Positions 9,060 to 17,888 of a stretch of DNA of 59,974 nt are shown piece by piece. Within the stretch, counting starts at the first letter, position 1. Every line of letters begins with the position of its first letter. Origin of the DNA: an uncultured Methanobrevibacter sp. (lineage in GTDB: Archaea; Methanobacteriota; Methanobacteria; Methanobacteriales; Methanobacteriaceae). The stretch is taken from contig NZ_CAMVEE010000008.1 of assembly GCF_947166415.1 (NCBI RefSeq), forward strand, positions 1 through 59,974, written 5' to 3'. A program made the position numbers and the translations under genes. The notes under the pieces are model-generated. The model did not search any database and was not told the DNA's origin. It saw nothing but the letters and a program-made list of their open reading frames with translations.

Positions 9060-10616
9060 TTAACCACCAAATAGCTCTTCAATTTCTTGCCGGACATAAG
9101 GATAGTCATTGACATCTGTCAAGATATTGATCTGGTCCGAATACTTAATGTGGAAATCCTCAGTCGGAATGACGTACTTGCCGTTTCTGATAACTGATAC
9201 TACAATTGCATTTTTCGGGAATGGAATGTCCTTGATTTTGAAGTTTATGTAATTGCAATCCAATGGAACGACATATTCACTTAATACATGCTTGGAAGGC
9301 TTTTTGACAAATTCCCTGTTTTTGGCCAAAAGCAGCCTGTCATATAAAGACTCATAAATCGGTTCGTTTCCAAGAAGTGTCGGAACCACATAGGCTATCA
9401 GGGAAACGATGATCATGGCTATCAGGGATTCAGTTGAGCCGCACATTTCAGCTATCAATACGACACCAGTAATCGGGGACCTTACTGTAGCTGCGAAAAA
9501 TCCCGCCATGGAAATCACTACAAACTTGTAAATCAAAACCTGCTCGAAACCGAATGCCGGAACGACAACAGCCCCGAATACTGCTCCGATATATGCGCCC
9601 AATACAAGGATAGGTAAAAATATTCCTCCAGGTGCTCCTGATGAGAATGAAAACATTGAAAACAAGTATTTCAATACCAAAAGCAATACCAGAACGCCCA
9701 ATGAAGGCACTGCAATGTCCAGCATGTCCATCATGAAGTGACCACCGTCACTGATTTCAGGAATTGTAAGTGCCACAACGCCGGAAACCAAAAACACCAG
9801 TACGAACTTAAGCCATGACGGAATTTTCAGATTGGAAACGAAATCGATTGACTTTATCATTCCCACATTATAGACATATCCTAAAAGACCTATTAAAATT
9901 CCTAAAACGATTAAAAGCCAGTAATAACCCAAAGGAATGTTAATTATAGGAAATGTCAATGCTGTGGATTGCCCGAATATTACTTTGGATATGAAATCTG
10001 ATACGATGGCAGATACTAGAGCTATGAAAACAAGTGTCTTGTCGAATCCATGATTGATTTCCTCCAAAACGAATATCACACCAGCCAGTGGCGCATTGAA
10101 TGCCGCAGTAATACCGACTGCAGAACCGACGAGAATCAGTCTCAGCTCATCAGTCTTGGATCCTTTGAATAGCTTGGCAACGCCCTTTCCAGCCATACCG
10201 CCAATCTGTACTGACGGGCCTTCAGGACCTAATGACAATCCGCCTAGAGCTGTCAGGACACCTGAAACGATTTTTGAAAAAAGAACTTTAGCCCAATTGG
10301 CTTCCATGTGCCCCTTTATCTCGGCATATACCTGAGGTATTCCGCTTCCTGCAGAATCCACTTCCCATTTGGTTAGCCAATCAACCATAAGCCCCATGAT
10401 TGCAAGGGCAATGAAAAATAAAAATATGTATAATACGTTTCCATGTATTATACTCAAATACTCCCTTAAAACATGTTCTGAGCCATAAAGTAAAAAACGG
10501 TATAGGCAAACCATCAATCCTGCAAATATGCCCACCAGTACACCCTGTACTGTTAAGCGAAAAATATATTTTGGATTTTCAGCCACGGATTTCAATGTTC
10601 TTTCGAGAGTCTTCAT
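9060..10616 (-). CDS. ClC-type chloride channel/antiporter with C-terminal TrkA-C-like domain
   Basis: A 518-residue membrane protein of the ClC family, which moves Cl- either as a channel or in exchange for H+. The three anion-pathway signatures are present: GSGIP (90-94), GPEGP (130-134, with Glu132 as the gating glutamate) and GGIFLP. The last ~80 residues (VVPLDCNYINFKIKDIPFPKNA onward) form a soluble RCK_C/TrkA-C-like domain, which may bind a ligand and regulate the pore. It is co-transcribed with the following nitroreductase. Channel versus exchanger cannot be decided from the sequence. Confidence 0.92.
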   Translation of the reverse strand: MKTLERTLKSVAENPKYIFRLTVQGVLVGIFAGLMVCLYRFLLYGSEHVLREYLSIIHGNVLYIFLFFIALAIMGLMVDWLTKWEVDSAGSGIPQVYAEIKGHMEANWAKVLFSKIVSGVLTALGGLSLGPEGPSVQIGGMAGKGVAKLFKGSKTDELRLILVGSAVGITAAFNAPLAGVIFVLEEINHGFDKTLVFIALVSAIVSDFISKVIFGQSTALTFPIINIPLGYYWLLIVLGILIGLLGYVYNVGMIKSIDFVSNLKIPSWLKFVLVFLVSGVVALTIPEISDGGHFMMDMLDIAVPSLGVLVLLLVLKYLFSMFSFSSGAPGGIFLPILVLGAYIGAVFGAVVVPAFGFEQVLIYKFVVISMAGFFAATVRSPITGVVLIAEMCGSTESLIAMIIVSLIAYVVPTLLGNEPIYESLYDRLLLAKNREFVKKPSKHVLSEYVVPLDCNYINFKIKDIPFPKNAIVVSVIRNGKYVIPTEDFHIKYSDQINILTDVNDYPYVRQEIEELFGG

Positions 10617-10627
10617 TGTTTAATAGT

Positions 10628-11098
10628 TTATTGTAAATCATATAAATTATTTTCAAAATCCTTTACGAAATACCTGATATTTTTTCGGCCTTTCGTGAAA
10701 ATTTCATGACCTTCCCTTTCAAGCATTTCCTTTTAATACTCGATTCCACCAGGATACTTTGGATTCAGCTCCCCGCCTGTTTTCAGGGTTCTTCAAAACG
10801 GAATATTATCTTCATCCCTTTCGTTGCTGGCCTGTGCAGAGAGACTGATGAATATTCCTGCAGTCATGGGGCATGTGAAATCAGTTCCATATTTTTCAGC
10901 CAGGTACTGCCTGATTTCCTTTGCGGTTATCAGTTTGCCTTCGGGAATCCTGGACATTATCTCATTGTACTCAATCGGCGGTGCAATAAGCATGTTCTTT
11001 CCGCCATATCTTTCAATGGACTTTTCATCTTCTATAACAACTATTTTCGGCATGTCTTTAGAGTCTTGTAATTTTTCGTTAAAAGTTTTGCGAGCCAT
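10628..11098 (-). pseudogene. MGMT-family (alkyltransferase-like) protein with two in-frame stop codons
   Basis: The ATG at 11098 opens a protein (MARKTFNEKLQDSKDMPKIV, then MLIAPPIEYNEIMSRIPEGK, CPMTAGIFISLSAQAS) resembling the short MGMT-family proteins of anaerobes. It stops at TGA (10793-10795) after DEDNIPF. The same frame continues with clearly homologous sequence (RTLKTGGELNPKYPGGIEY), stops again at TAA (10733-10735), and runs on (KEMLEREGHEIFTKGRKNI) to a final TAA at 10628. The family has Trp at the first stop and usually Gln at the second, so both are explained by single transitions (TGG to TGA, CAA to TAA). A truncated 101-residue product might still be made. There is no frameshift. 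It is not the main repair enzyme, because an intact ogt-type gene is at 29606-30079. Confidence 0.8.
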
Positions 11099-11198
11099 AG
11101 TATCACCTTAAATGGGTAACTCTATATTAAATGATGAGACATAAAAATATTTTGTTTGAATATAATATTTTATGCTGTTAGGAATCCCATGCATGACA

Positions 11199-11510
11199 TT
11201 ATCTTCTCCAAGTGTTTCCGCACTTGGCGCAGCGAATGAAATTGGTCGGAGCCTCATCGGCTGATCTTGTCTGCACTGTCCACCAGTAACCCTTTGTACC
11301 TCCGCATTTATAACAGGTTATTCTGGTGGTTGGCAGGGCAACATGGTTCCTGTCTGTGACGATGACCTTGGCTTCGGGATTTGTTTCACCTTCCATGTGA
11401 TACTGTTCCTCAATATCCTCGTCACTAAGGGACTTTTCATAGCCACATCTACATTTAATAACACCATCTTTTGGCATTAACATCTTACCGCAATCAGGAC
11501 AGAATTCCAT
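11199..11510 (-). CDS. Transcription factor S (TFS)
   Basis: A 103-residue archaeal homologue of TFIIS and RNA polymerase subunit M. It has an N-terminal zinc ribbon (CPDC, CRC) and a C-terminal zinc ribbon (CYKC, CAKC). The C-terminal hairpin has the acidic pair in RSADEAP, which enters the polymerase channel and stimulates cleavage of backtracked RNA. Length and motifs are complete, so it should be an active cleavage factor. It appears to be a single-gene unit. Confidence 0.93.
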   Translation of the reverse strand: MEFCPDCGKMLMPKDGVIKCRCGYEKSLSDEDIEEQYHMEGETNPEAKVIVTDRNHVALPTTRITCYKCGGTKGYWWTVQTRSADEAPTNFIRCAKCGNTWRR

Positions 11511-11617
11511 TTAATTAAACACCATTAAAAATTCGTAAGTATTAATTTAGTAAAACAAGTTTATAAAATAATCGGTTTAAAAAAAGTATTTAAAAAAAAA
11601 GTTTTTGTGTGAAAGGG

Positions 11618-11941
11618 TTAACCTTCCACCATTATCAGCTTGCCCGTTGCGGGATCCTTATAGACCTTACCCATTTCCGTATAGCCCTGGCCTGAACTGT
11701 TTGAAGTGTCCGGGGTCTCATTCAACTGCTGGCCCTGGTCTACTTCAGTAGTGGTCTTCTGTTCCATCTGTTCCTGAATAGTATGATCCGGGTCAATCAT
11801 AGCCTGCATGTTCCAGCTGATGATAACGAACACTAGAAAACCGACTGCAATAACAAGCATTGCATCTACAAGGTTAGATGTTCCAGCCATTGGATCTTCT
11901 TCGACTCTTTTAGATCTGCGTCTGCCTTGTTTTCTTACCAT
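11618..11941 (-). CDS. DUF2149 family protein (ExbD-like partner)
   Basis: A 107-residue protein with a basic N-terminus (RKQGRRRSKRVEEDP), one transmembrane helix with a charged residue before it (LVDAMLVIAVGFLVFVIISW), and an outer Gln/Thr-rich tail ending in GKVYKDPATGKLIMVEG. The topology and the N-terminal NLVDAMLV segment recall ExbD/TolR. It is the last gene of a three-gene operon, 7 nt after the ExbB-like gene. In that context it is likely the second subunit of a proton-driven motor. This rests on topology and context, not on known function. Confidence 0.75.
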   Translation of the reverse strand: MVRKQGRRRSKRVEEDPMAGTSNLVDAMLVIAVGFLVFVIISWNMQAMIDPDHTIQEQMEQKTTTEVDQGQQLNETPDTSNSSGQGYTEMGKVYKDPATGKLIMVEG

Positions 11942-11948
11942 ATTATCC

Positions 11949-12593
11949 CTATTTATTCATATAATCCAAAACAGCATCAATCAAAGCATCCAAATCAGAC
12001 AAGTAACGGTCATACCATCCGGACCTTATCTTTCCAATCACATAACATAAAGCACCTGAACCGATACCTACAATTGTTGTGTTGAACGCAACAGTCAAGG
12101 AACTGGCAAGAGTGTTGATGTCTCCGGCACCCAAAGCCGCAAGCCCCGGTCCCATCGGGATTAAAGTACCCATCAGTCCTAAAGTAGGTCCGATACGGGT
12201 AATAATATCTGTTTTCTGTAAAGATTTAAATGTTTTTTCTTCTTCAAATTCAAATAGCTTACGAGCCAATGCTTCACGGGAATCCTTTCCTAAAGATTTG
12301 GAATTAGCGATTTCTATCAGTGCCTTTTTTTGAGATTTTGGAATTTTGGCACTTTTTATCTTGTTTATTAAATCTTCTGTTGAAGTCGCAGCATTGATAT
12401 CATAAATCAAATCCCTGATAACTCCAACGGGAACCTTTTTCCTTGAAGTATACTCGGCAATAAGCCCTCCCAATGAAATAATGGAAATTATTACAATAAT
12501 CAGTAAAATGACAAGTACTGGAATTGTCAAACTCTGTGATATCACATCAAGAGAGCCGGTTAAAAATTCTCCACCTGGAATATTTAAAGCCAT
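11949..12593 (-). CDS. MotA/TolQ/ExbB proton-channel family protein
   Basis: A 214-residue membrane protein with the family's three helices: one near the N-terminus (LTIPVLVILLIIVIISIISLGGL), a long cytoplasmic region (~40-125), then two helices carrying TRIGPTLGLMGTLIPMGPGLAAL and LTVAFNTTIVGIGSGAL. These match the proton-pore helices of ExbB/TolQ. I chose the ATG at 12593, preceded by AGGTGA, rather than the GTG at 12602. It is the middle gene of the operon with DUF2162 (upstream) and DUF2149 (downstream). Since the host has no outer membrane, it must energise something other than TonB-type uptake. Confidence 0.85.
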   Translation of the reverse strand: MALNIPGGEFLTGSLDVISQSLTIPVLVILLIIVIISIISLGGLIAEYTSRKKVPVGVIRDLIYDINAATSTEDLINKIKSAKIPKSQKKALIEIANSKSLGKDSREALARKLFEFEEEKTFKSLQKTDIITRIGPTLGLMGTLIPMGPGLAALGAGDINTLASSLTVAFNTTIVGIGSGALCYVIGKIRSGWYDRYLSDLDALIDAVLDYMNK

Positions 12594-12606
12594 GATTTTC
12601 ACCTAA

Positions 12607-13314
12607 TTATTCTAAAATATTGCTCCCTCTTTTTAAAACTATTCCGCCCACAATCAATATTGCAAATGCAAGAATTATCATGAGCAGGTCTTGAGGAGAA
12701 CCGAGGGTAATCGGAGATTGAGTTTTTGACAAAACACCAGCTATATTCGGAATCACGATAGCTGAAAGCAGGAAATAAGCACCTAACAACAGCATGAAAT
12801 TGCCCAATACGATAGGATACGGCTTATTGATAAACTTAATGATTGTATTGGATGCGAAATAAGTTACAATCATGACACCTACAAGCGCTGCAGCCGCATA
12901 CCAGCTCAAGTCAAGTGAACTGACTCCTATTGTTGGAGCCACAATCAATACGCTTGCAATAATTGAACCGAAACAGCAAGGGCAAGGAGCGATAATAGCC
13001 AGTGAAGTTGCAGTTGAAGTATTCTTGTCATGTATTTTCCATTCTCTTATGGTAAAAAGTCCTGCAATAATCATGATTGAAGCCATCACTATATAAAATA
13101 TGGTATTGTATCCATAAATCGCCTGAATAAGCTGATCAGCAAAAAAGGAAGCGATGTAAGAAATGCCTATTATTCCGGCACCGTAAGCGATGCAGATTAT
13201 TGCAAATAATTTTTTAGACAGGTTTGCCAAACCGGAAGCCAATCCGATTTTAATACCGAAAACAAGAACTGATGCAAAAATACCAACTTGCCACAATACA
13301 CTCATCATATCCAT
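12607..13314 (-). CDS. DUF2162 family predicted transporter
   Basis: A 235-residue polytopic membrane protein with about six helices. A segment with a Cys-Pro-Cys-Cys motif (APCPCCFGSI) in the middle may bind metal or take part in thiol exchange. The start is the ATG at 13314 (MDMMSVLWQVG), preceded by GGAG; an upstream TTG is less likely. It is the first gene of the DUF2162/ExbB/DUF2149 operon. The substrate is unknown; a metal or thiol compound is suggested only by the cysteine motif. Confidence 0.75.
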   Translation of the reverse strand: MDMMSVLWQVGIFASVLVFGIKIGLASGLANLSKKLFAIICIAYGAGIIGISYIASFFADQLIQAIYGYNTIFYIVMASIMIIAGLFTIREWKIHDKNTSTATSLAIIAPCPCCFGSIIASVLIVAPTIGVSSLDLSWYAAAALVGVMIVTYFASNTIIKFINKPYPIVLGNFMLLLGAYFLLSAIVIPNIAGVLSKTQSPITLGSPQDLLMIILAFAILIVGGIVLKRGSNILE

Positions 13315-13400
13315 ATTAAAATTCTCCTTAATCAAACTGAATTTAATAATTTACAATTAAATATTAAATTAACATAATATTTAAACTTTTTATTGACGAT

Positions 13401-13418
13401 ATGTAAAAAGAATTACAT
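13401..13418. promoter_or_regulatory. Inverted repeat in the divergent DUF2162/paaK promoter region
   Basis: ATGTAA and TTACAT form a perfect inverted repeat with a 6-nt spacer, about 90 nt upstream of both divergent start codons (13314 minus, 13514 plus). It may bind a regulator of one or both genes. The rest of the ~200-nt gap is A/T-rich with several TATA-like stretches. Confidence 0.3.
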
Positions 13419-13513
13419 CAATATTCTATTTAATTTTATCACATAAATATTTGGGTAAGTTTTAAGGTATGTGAAATATAAAGTAATTATATTAAAAAAT
13501 AATGAGGCTAAAA

Positions 13514-14815
13514 ATGTTTTGGAACGAAGAAATAGAAACTATGCCAAGGCAAGACCTTGAAGAATTGCAGTTGAAGAAACTTCAGGCAACAGTAAAAAGG
13601 GCATTCGACAAGATACCTTACTATCACAAAAGATATAGTGAAGCGGAAGTTTTTCCGGAAGATATTGAAACTCTTAAGGATATTGAAAAGCTACCATTCA
13701 TTACAAAGGATGACTTAAGGGAAAGCTATCCGTTTGGACTTTTCGCAGTAGACATCAAGGAAATCAAAGAATTACATTCATCATCCGGAACTACCGGAAA
13801 ACCTGTAGTATCAGGATATACAGAAAAGGATTTGGATACATGGGCTGAAACCATTGCACGTGGACTTACCATGATGGGAATCGGTGAAGACGACATCCTT
13901 CAAAACACCCATGGATACGGAATGTTCACAGGCGGTTTTGGAGTCCACTACGGATGTCACAAAGTCGGTGCTGCAATCATCCCAATCTCAACTGGACAGA
14001 CCAGAAGACAGATTGAAATCATGAGCGATTTCGGCGCTACAGGATTGATTTTTACCCCATCCTACGGAATCCATTTAGGGGAAGTTGCACTTGAAGATGG
14101 AATTGACCCAAAAGACTTTGGAATCAAAGCAATCGGATTCGGAGCCGAAGGATGGACCGAAGAAATCAGACAAAGAGTAGAAGAGATTTTCGGAACAAAA
14201 GCATACAACATCTACGGATTGACCGAACTCATGGGTCCCGGCGTCGGTGTTGAATGTGAAGCACAAAACGGCCTGCACATTGCAGAAGACATCTACTATC
14301 CTGAAATAATCGATCCGAAAACCGGTAAAGTACTGGGAGGAGAAACCCCTGGTGAACTGGTTTTAACCAATCTTGAAAGGGAAGGAATGCCTGTCATAAG
14401 ATTCAGAACAAAAGATTTGACCAAACTCACCTATGAGAAATGCAGCTGTGGAAGAACACATGCAAGAATGAGCAGAATCACAGGCAGATCCGATGATATG
14501 ATTAAAGTAAAAGGAGTAGCTATTTTCCCATCACAAATCGAAAAGGCATTGCTTAAGATCGGTGATGTAGAGCCTCATTACATGATAATAGTTACAAGAC
14601 CTGGAACACTCGACGAAATTGAAGTCAAAGTGGAAGCTTCACAGGACATATTCTTTGATGGCGTAAAGGAAATGATGGCCATTCAAGAAAAAATCGGCAA
14701 ATCAATTGAAAATGAAACCGGAATTCGCGTCAAAGTAACACTTGTTGAACCAAAAACCTTGCCAAGATTCGAAGGAAAGGCAAAAAGGGTGATTGATGAG
14801 AGAAACTTACATTAG
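13514..14815 (+). CDS. Phenylacetate-CoA ligase family protein (PaaK-like)
   Basis: An adenylate-forming enzyme that activates aryl acids such as phenylacetate to CoA thioesters using ATP. The 433-residue protein has the P-loop-like motif HSSSGTTGKPVV, the YGLTE motif and GRSDDMIKVKGVAIFPSQIE near the C-terminal hinge. I chose the ATG at 13514 (MFWNEEIETMPR) because GAGG lies 6 nt upstream and the family starts this way. An ACT-domain gene follows 8 nt later. In methanogens this pair is thought to feed indolepyruvate:ferredoxin oxidoreductase, letting aryl acetates be used to make aromatic amino acids. That gene is not in this window. Confidence 0.9.
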   Translation: MFWNEEIETMPRQDLEELQLKKLQATVKRAFDKIPYYHKRYSEAEVFPEDIETLKDIEKLPFITKDDLRESYPFGLFAVDIKEIKELHSSSGTTGKPVVSGYTEKDLDTWAETIARGLTMMGIGEDDILQNTHGYGMFTGGFGVHYGCHKVGAAIIPISTGQTRRQIEIMSDFGATGLIFTPSYGIHLGEVALEDGIDPKDFGIKAIGFGAEGWTEEIRQRVEEIFGTKAYNIYGLTELMGPGVGVECEAQNGLHIAEDIYYPEIIDPKTGKVLGGETPGELVLTNLEREGMPVIRFRTKDLTKLTYEKCSCGRTHARMSRITGRSDDMIKVKGVAIFPSQIEKALLKIGDVEPHYMIIVTRPGTLDEIEVKVEASQDIFFDGVKEMMAIQEKIGKSIENETGIRVKVTLVEPKTLPRFEGKAKRVIDERNLH

Positions 14816-14823
14816 GTGAAACA

Positions 14824-15255
14824 ATGAAAATCAAACAGTTATCAATATTTTTACAAAACAGAATGGGCAGCTTATCCAAACCGTTGGAAGTTTTGTCTGA
14901 TGCAGACGTCAATATCAGGGCCATGTGTATGGCAGACACTTCTGAATTCGGTATCTTAAGACTGGTTGTTGACAATCCTGAAAAAGGAAAAGAAGCTTTG
15001 GAAGAAAACAATTTCCTAGTTAAGCTTACTGAAATCATCGGCGTTGAAATGAACGACACCCCAGGTGGCCTTACATCTGTCCTGAAAGTCATTAAAGACA
15101 ACGAAATCGACTTGGAATATCTTTATGCATTCAGCCATGACAAAGCGGAAAAAGCTATCCTGTTACTTCATGCAGATGATATCGACAAGTTAATTTCCGT
15201 ATTGACCGATAACGATATCACAATCGTTCCATCAAAAGAAGTTTATACATTATAA
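14824..15255 (+). CDS. ACT-domain protein
   Basis: A 143-residue protein made of two ACT domains (about 1-68 and 70-143). The first starts MKIKQLSIFLQNRMGSLSKPLEVL and the second GGLTSVLKVIKDNEIDLEYLYAF. ACT domains bind amino acids. The gene is co-transcribed with the PaaK-like ligase, with AGGTGA as its ribosome-binding site, so it probably senses an aromatic amino acid and adjusts aryl-acid activation. No catalytic domain is attached. Confidence 0.88.
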   Translation: MKIKQLSIFLQNRMGSLSKPLEVLSDADVNIRAMCMADTSEFGILRLVVDNPEKGKEALEENNFLVKLTEIIGVEMNDTPGGLTSVLKVIKDNEIDLEYLYAFSHDKAEKAILLLHADDIDKLISVLTDNDITIVPSKEVYTL

Positions 15256-15334
15256 CTTCTTTATTCTTTTTTTATACAACATTTTTTTACATATTGCTAA
15301 TTTTATTAAAAATGTAAACTCATTTTAAAAAAAT

Positions 15335-15402
15335 TTAAATATATTTCAAAATATACTATTCGTATAAATATCATTACATATGGTATTTAAAAAAAAGGTG
15401 AT
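15335..15402 (+). promoter_or_regulatory. Promoter and leader of the SDR gene
   Basis: A TATA-like TTTAAATATAT (about 15335-15345) is followed by an inverted repeat, TATAC-tattc-GTATA (15352-15366), near the expected transcription start. A strong GGTGAT ribosome-binding site (15397-15402) stands 4 nt before the ATG. The repeat over the start region could be an operator. Confidence 0.4.
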
Positions 15403-15406
15403 ATAA

Positions 15407-16150
15407 ATGGGAAAACTAGATGGAAAAGTAGCAATTATAACCGGAGCTACCTCCGGTATGGGTAGAGAATCAGCAAAATTGTTTGCAGCTGAAGGCGCTA
15501 AAGTAGTTATTACCGGAAGAAACGAAGAAAGGGCTAAAGCAGTTGTAGATGATATTAAAGCTGCTGGTGGAGAAGCCATCTATGCAATCGTAGATATGGC
15601 AAACTTGGATGAAGTTCACAAAGTATTCGATGCTGCTATGGATGAATATGGAACAGTCGACATCCTATTCAACAATGCAGGAGTACTTTCCATGTCCCCA
15701 TTAATGGATGTAACTCTCGAAGAATGGACAAAAGTGTTCAATGTCAATGTCACCTCAGCATTGCTTTTAACACAACTTGTTGCACCTGTTATGAAAGAAA
15801 AAGGAAAAGGAACCATTGTTAACACCTGCTCCGTTGCATCCTTCGGAGCTCACCACGGATTCGCTGCATATGTAGACAGTAAACACGCTATGATGGGATT
15901 AACCAGATCCATGGCATGGGAATTAGGTCCTGAAATCAGATGTAACGGTATCGCACCGGGCCTTATCCACACCGCTATGGTAGACAGTATCGGTGGTCCT
16001 GCAGCATTGCAAAACATGATTGACCAATGCCCAGTTAAAAGATGCGGTGAAGGACAAGACATTGCTGAATTGGCATTATTCCTTGCAAGTGATGAATGTA
16101 CCTTCCTAGACGGTCAAATCATTAAATGTGACGGTGGATTTGAAATATAA
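15407..16150 (+). CDS. Short-chain dehydrogenase/reductase (SDR)
   Basis: A 247-residue classical SDR with a Rossmann fold. The cofactor motif TGATSGMG is at residues 13-20, NNAG near 90, the catalytic Ser in TCSVASFG, and YVDSKHA provides the Tyr-x-x-x-Lys pair. The C-terminus (FLDGQIIKCDGGFEI) is typical of FabG-like and 3-alpha/7-alpha-hydroxysteroid dehydrogenase relatives. The substrate cannot be assigned; an alcohol or sterol dehydrogenase role is possible. It stands alone, with its own promoter and a U-rich end facing the convergent rnhA gene. Confidence 0.88.
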   Translation: MGKLDGKVAIITGATSGMGRESAKLFAAEGAKVVITGRNEERAKAVVDDIKAAGGEAIYAIVDMANLDEVHKVFDAAMDEYGTVDILFNNAGVLSMSPLMDVTLEEWTKVFNVNVTSALLLTQLVAPVMKEKGKGTIVNTCSVASFGAHHGFAAYVDSKHAMMGLTRSMAWELGPEIRCNGIAPGLIHTAMVDSIGGPAALQNMIDQCPVKRCGEGQDIAELALFLASDECTFLDGQIIKCDGGFEI

Positions 16151-16218
16151 TCTTCTTAAAAAACGAATTTATGAAATTGGGAAGTTAGATTCATCTAACT
16201 TTCCTTTTAAAAAAAAAA

Positions 16219-16767
16219 CTAATTCTTTTTACTGCCAAGTAACCTATCGCCTTGACCGTTATATCCTACTGTTTTGCCTGTTCTTTTTGCAATTTTTTTA
16301 GCTTCTACAGCAAGCTTATCAACTTTAATGTTTAATCTGTCATGAGAATGGCCCTTAACTTTTTTAAACACAATATTGCAGCCTTCATCATTAATTTCAG
16401 CCATTAAATTCCAAATGGTTTTGATAATGTCCAAATTTTGAATTGGTTTGTTTTTTCCACGTCTCCAACCATTTTTTTGCCAATTTTTAGCCCATTTAGT
16501 AAATATGTCAATGCAATATGAAGAATCAGAACAGATTACCAGCTCATCGCCTGCAGCAGAAATTATTGAAAAATCCTTCATTGACGCATAAATAGCATAT
16601 AATTCCATTTCATTATTAGTTGTTAATGGACATCCTCCCGCTTGATGAGATGCCTCTTTTGAATTTTTTAGTTGAATGAATGCCCATCCACCTGCTTCAC
16701 GAAGATATTTCCCCTTTTGATTTATCATCGTTGCGGCACCATCGGTATAATAAGTATAAGTGTCCAT
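16219..16767 (-). CDS. rnhA: Ribonuclease HI
   Basis: Cleaves the RNA strand of RNA-DNA hybrids. The 182-residue protein has the four acidic residues of the active site: Asp in YYTDGAA, Glu in NNEMELYA, Asp in CSDSSYC, and Asp in the C-terminal HSHDRLNIKVDKLAVEA. The basic region KNWQKNGWRRGKNKPIQN corresponds to the handle of bacterial type RNase HI. It ends head-to-head with the SDR gene and is probably a single-gene unit. Confidence 0.9.
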   Translation of the reverse strand: MDTYTYYTDGAATMINQKGKYLREAGGWAFIQLKNSKEASHQAGGCPLTTNNEMELYAIYASMKDFSIISAAGDELVICSDSSYCIDIFTKWAKNWQKNGWRRGKNKPIQNLDIIKTIWNLMAEINDEGCNIVFKKVKGHSHDRLNIKVDKLAVEAKKIAKRTGKTVGYNGQGDRLLGSKKN

Positions 16768-16807
16768 TAAAATTCCTCAAATTTAAAAAAAAAGAGTAAG
16801 GAAAATG

Positions 16808-17791
16808 TTATTTTTCAATAACAAATCCATGATTTTGTGCTTTGGTGACAAACACTGTGCCGTTTTCACCAATTATCTCTTTGGTCTTTTCTACAATGAA
16901 TTCATTTGATTCGTCAAATACTGTATAGAGAACAGGTCCGAATGAAGAAATACCAACACCGTATGCACCTGCATCTTCAATTGCTTTCATTGTAGGCAAG
17001 TAGCTCGCATCAAGTGAATGCTCCAACTTGTTGAAACCAACTTTCTGAAGTTCACTTACAGCCCAGCCGAAGTTTTTGATATCCTTTTCAAGCATGAACG
17101 GAACAAGATTCATTAAAATCAAGTGAGATACCTGTTCTACCTCTTCTTTTGGAATAGGGCAGTATGTTTGGAAAACATCCACTTCATCATCACCTTCCAC
17201 ATGCTTTTCGATTTCAGGAATAGCAATCAGGATTTTCCATTCTTCAGGAAAATCGTATCTTGCAATCAATGTTGCAGGTTTTGCTTTTGATGCACCTGAA
17301 GGTAAAAATAAAGGTTTTTCTTCTTTGCTGTGTCCACCATCCAAGATGAATCCTCCTAAATCGTGAGTGTATGTACCGATTCCAGAGGTCCCTCCTCTTC
17401 CTACAATACTACTTAATTCACGACTTTCGACTTCAATGCCCATTGTTTCTGTAATCAAATGAGCTGTTGAAACAGCAATCTGTGTTCCACTTCCAAATCC
17501 GGAATGTGGAGGATAAGTTTGATGTACGATAAATTTGAAACCCGCGTCGATATTGAAATGTTCAATTGTTTTTTGAGCGGCATCAGGAATCTTTTCCTGA
17601 CATTCCAAAATAGCTTCTTCATCTGTTACGGTTTCAGCAAATTCAAGCTCAACTCCGCTTTCAATTTGCTCAACTTCCAATACAAATTGTGGGTCGGCTA
17701 ATGCTAGACCAATTCCACCATCGACTCTTCTATATGACCCGTTTAAGTCAATAAGGGACATATGTATTCTTGAAGGTGCTTTAATAATCAT
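16808..17791 (-). CDS. mptG: Beta-ribofuranosylaminobenzene 5'-phosphate synthase
   Basis: Joins 4-hydroxybenzoate or p-aminobenzoate to phosphoribosyl pyrophosphate in the first committed step of tetrahydromethanopterin biosynthesis. The 327-residue GHMP-superfamily protein has the typical start MIIKAPSRIHMSLIDLNGSYRRVDGGIGLAL and the glycine-rich PPHSGFGSGTQIAVSTAHLI loop. The C-terminal GVGISSFGPVLYTVFDE segment is also conserved. The product carrier is used by Mch, encoded elsewhere in this window. Confidence 0.92.
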   Translation of the reverse strand: MIIKAPSRIHMSLIDLNGSYRRVDGGIGLALADPQFVLEVEQIESGVELEFAETVTDEEAILECQEKIPDAAQKTIEHFNIDAGFKFIVHQTYPPHSGFGSGTQIAVSTAHLITETMGIEVESRELSSIVGRGGTSGIGTYTHDLGGFILDGGHSKEEKPLFLPSGASKAKPATLIARYDFPEEWKILIAIPEIEKHVEGDDEVDVFQTYCPIPKEEVEQVSHLILMNLVPFMLEKDIKNFGWAVSELQKVGFNKLEHSLDASYLPTMKAIEDAGAYGVGISSFGPVLYTVFDESNEFIVEKTKEIIGENGTVFVTKAQNHGFVIEK

Positions 17792-17888
17792 TTTTTCACA
17801 TCCATAAAATATTTTCTTTTATAAATATATTAATAAAGCATTATATAGTTTTTCATAAAATCAAAAAAAAGAATTGAGTAAAGATAAA

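Noticed and set aside
10706..11071. A 121-codon plus-strand frame
   Set aside because: It is antisense to the MGMT-family pseudogene, whose minus-strand sequence has family similarity throughout.
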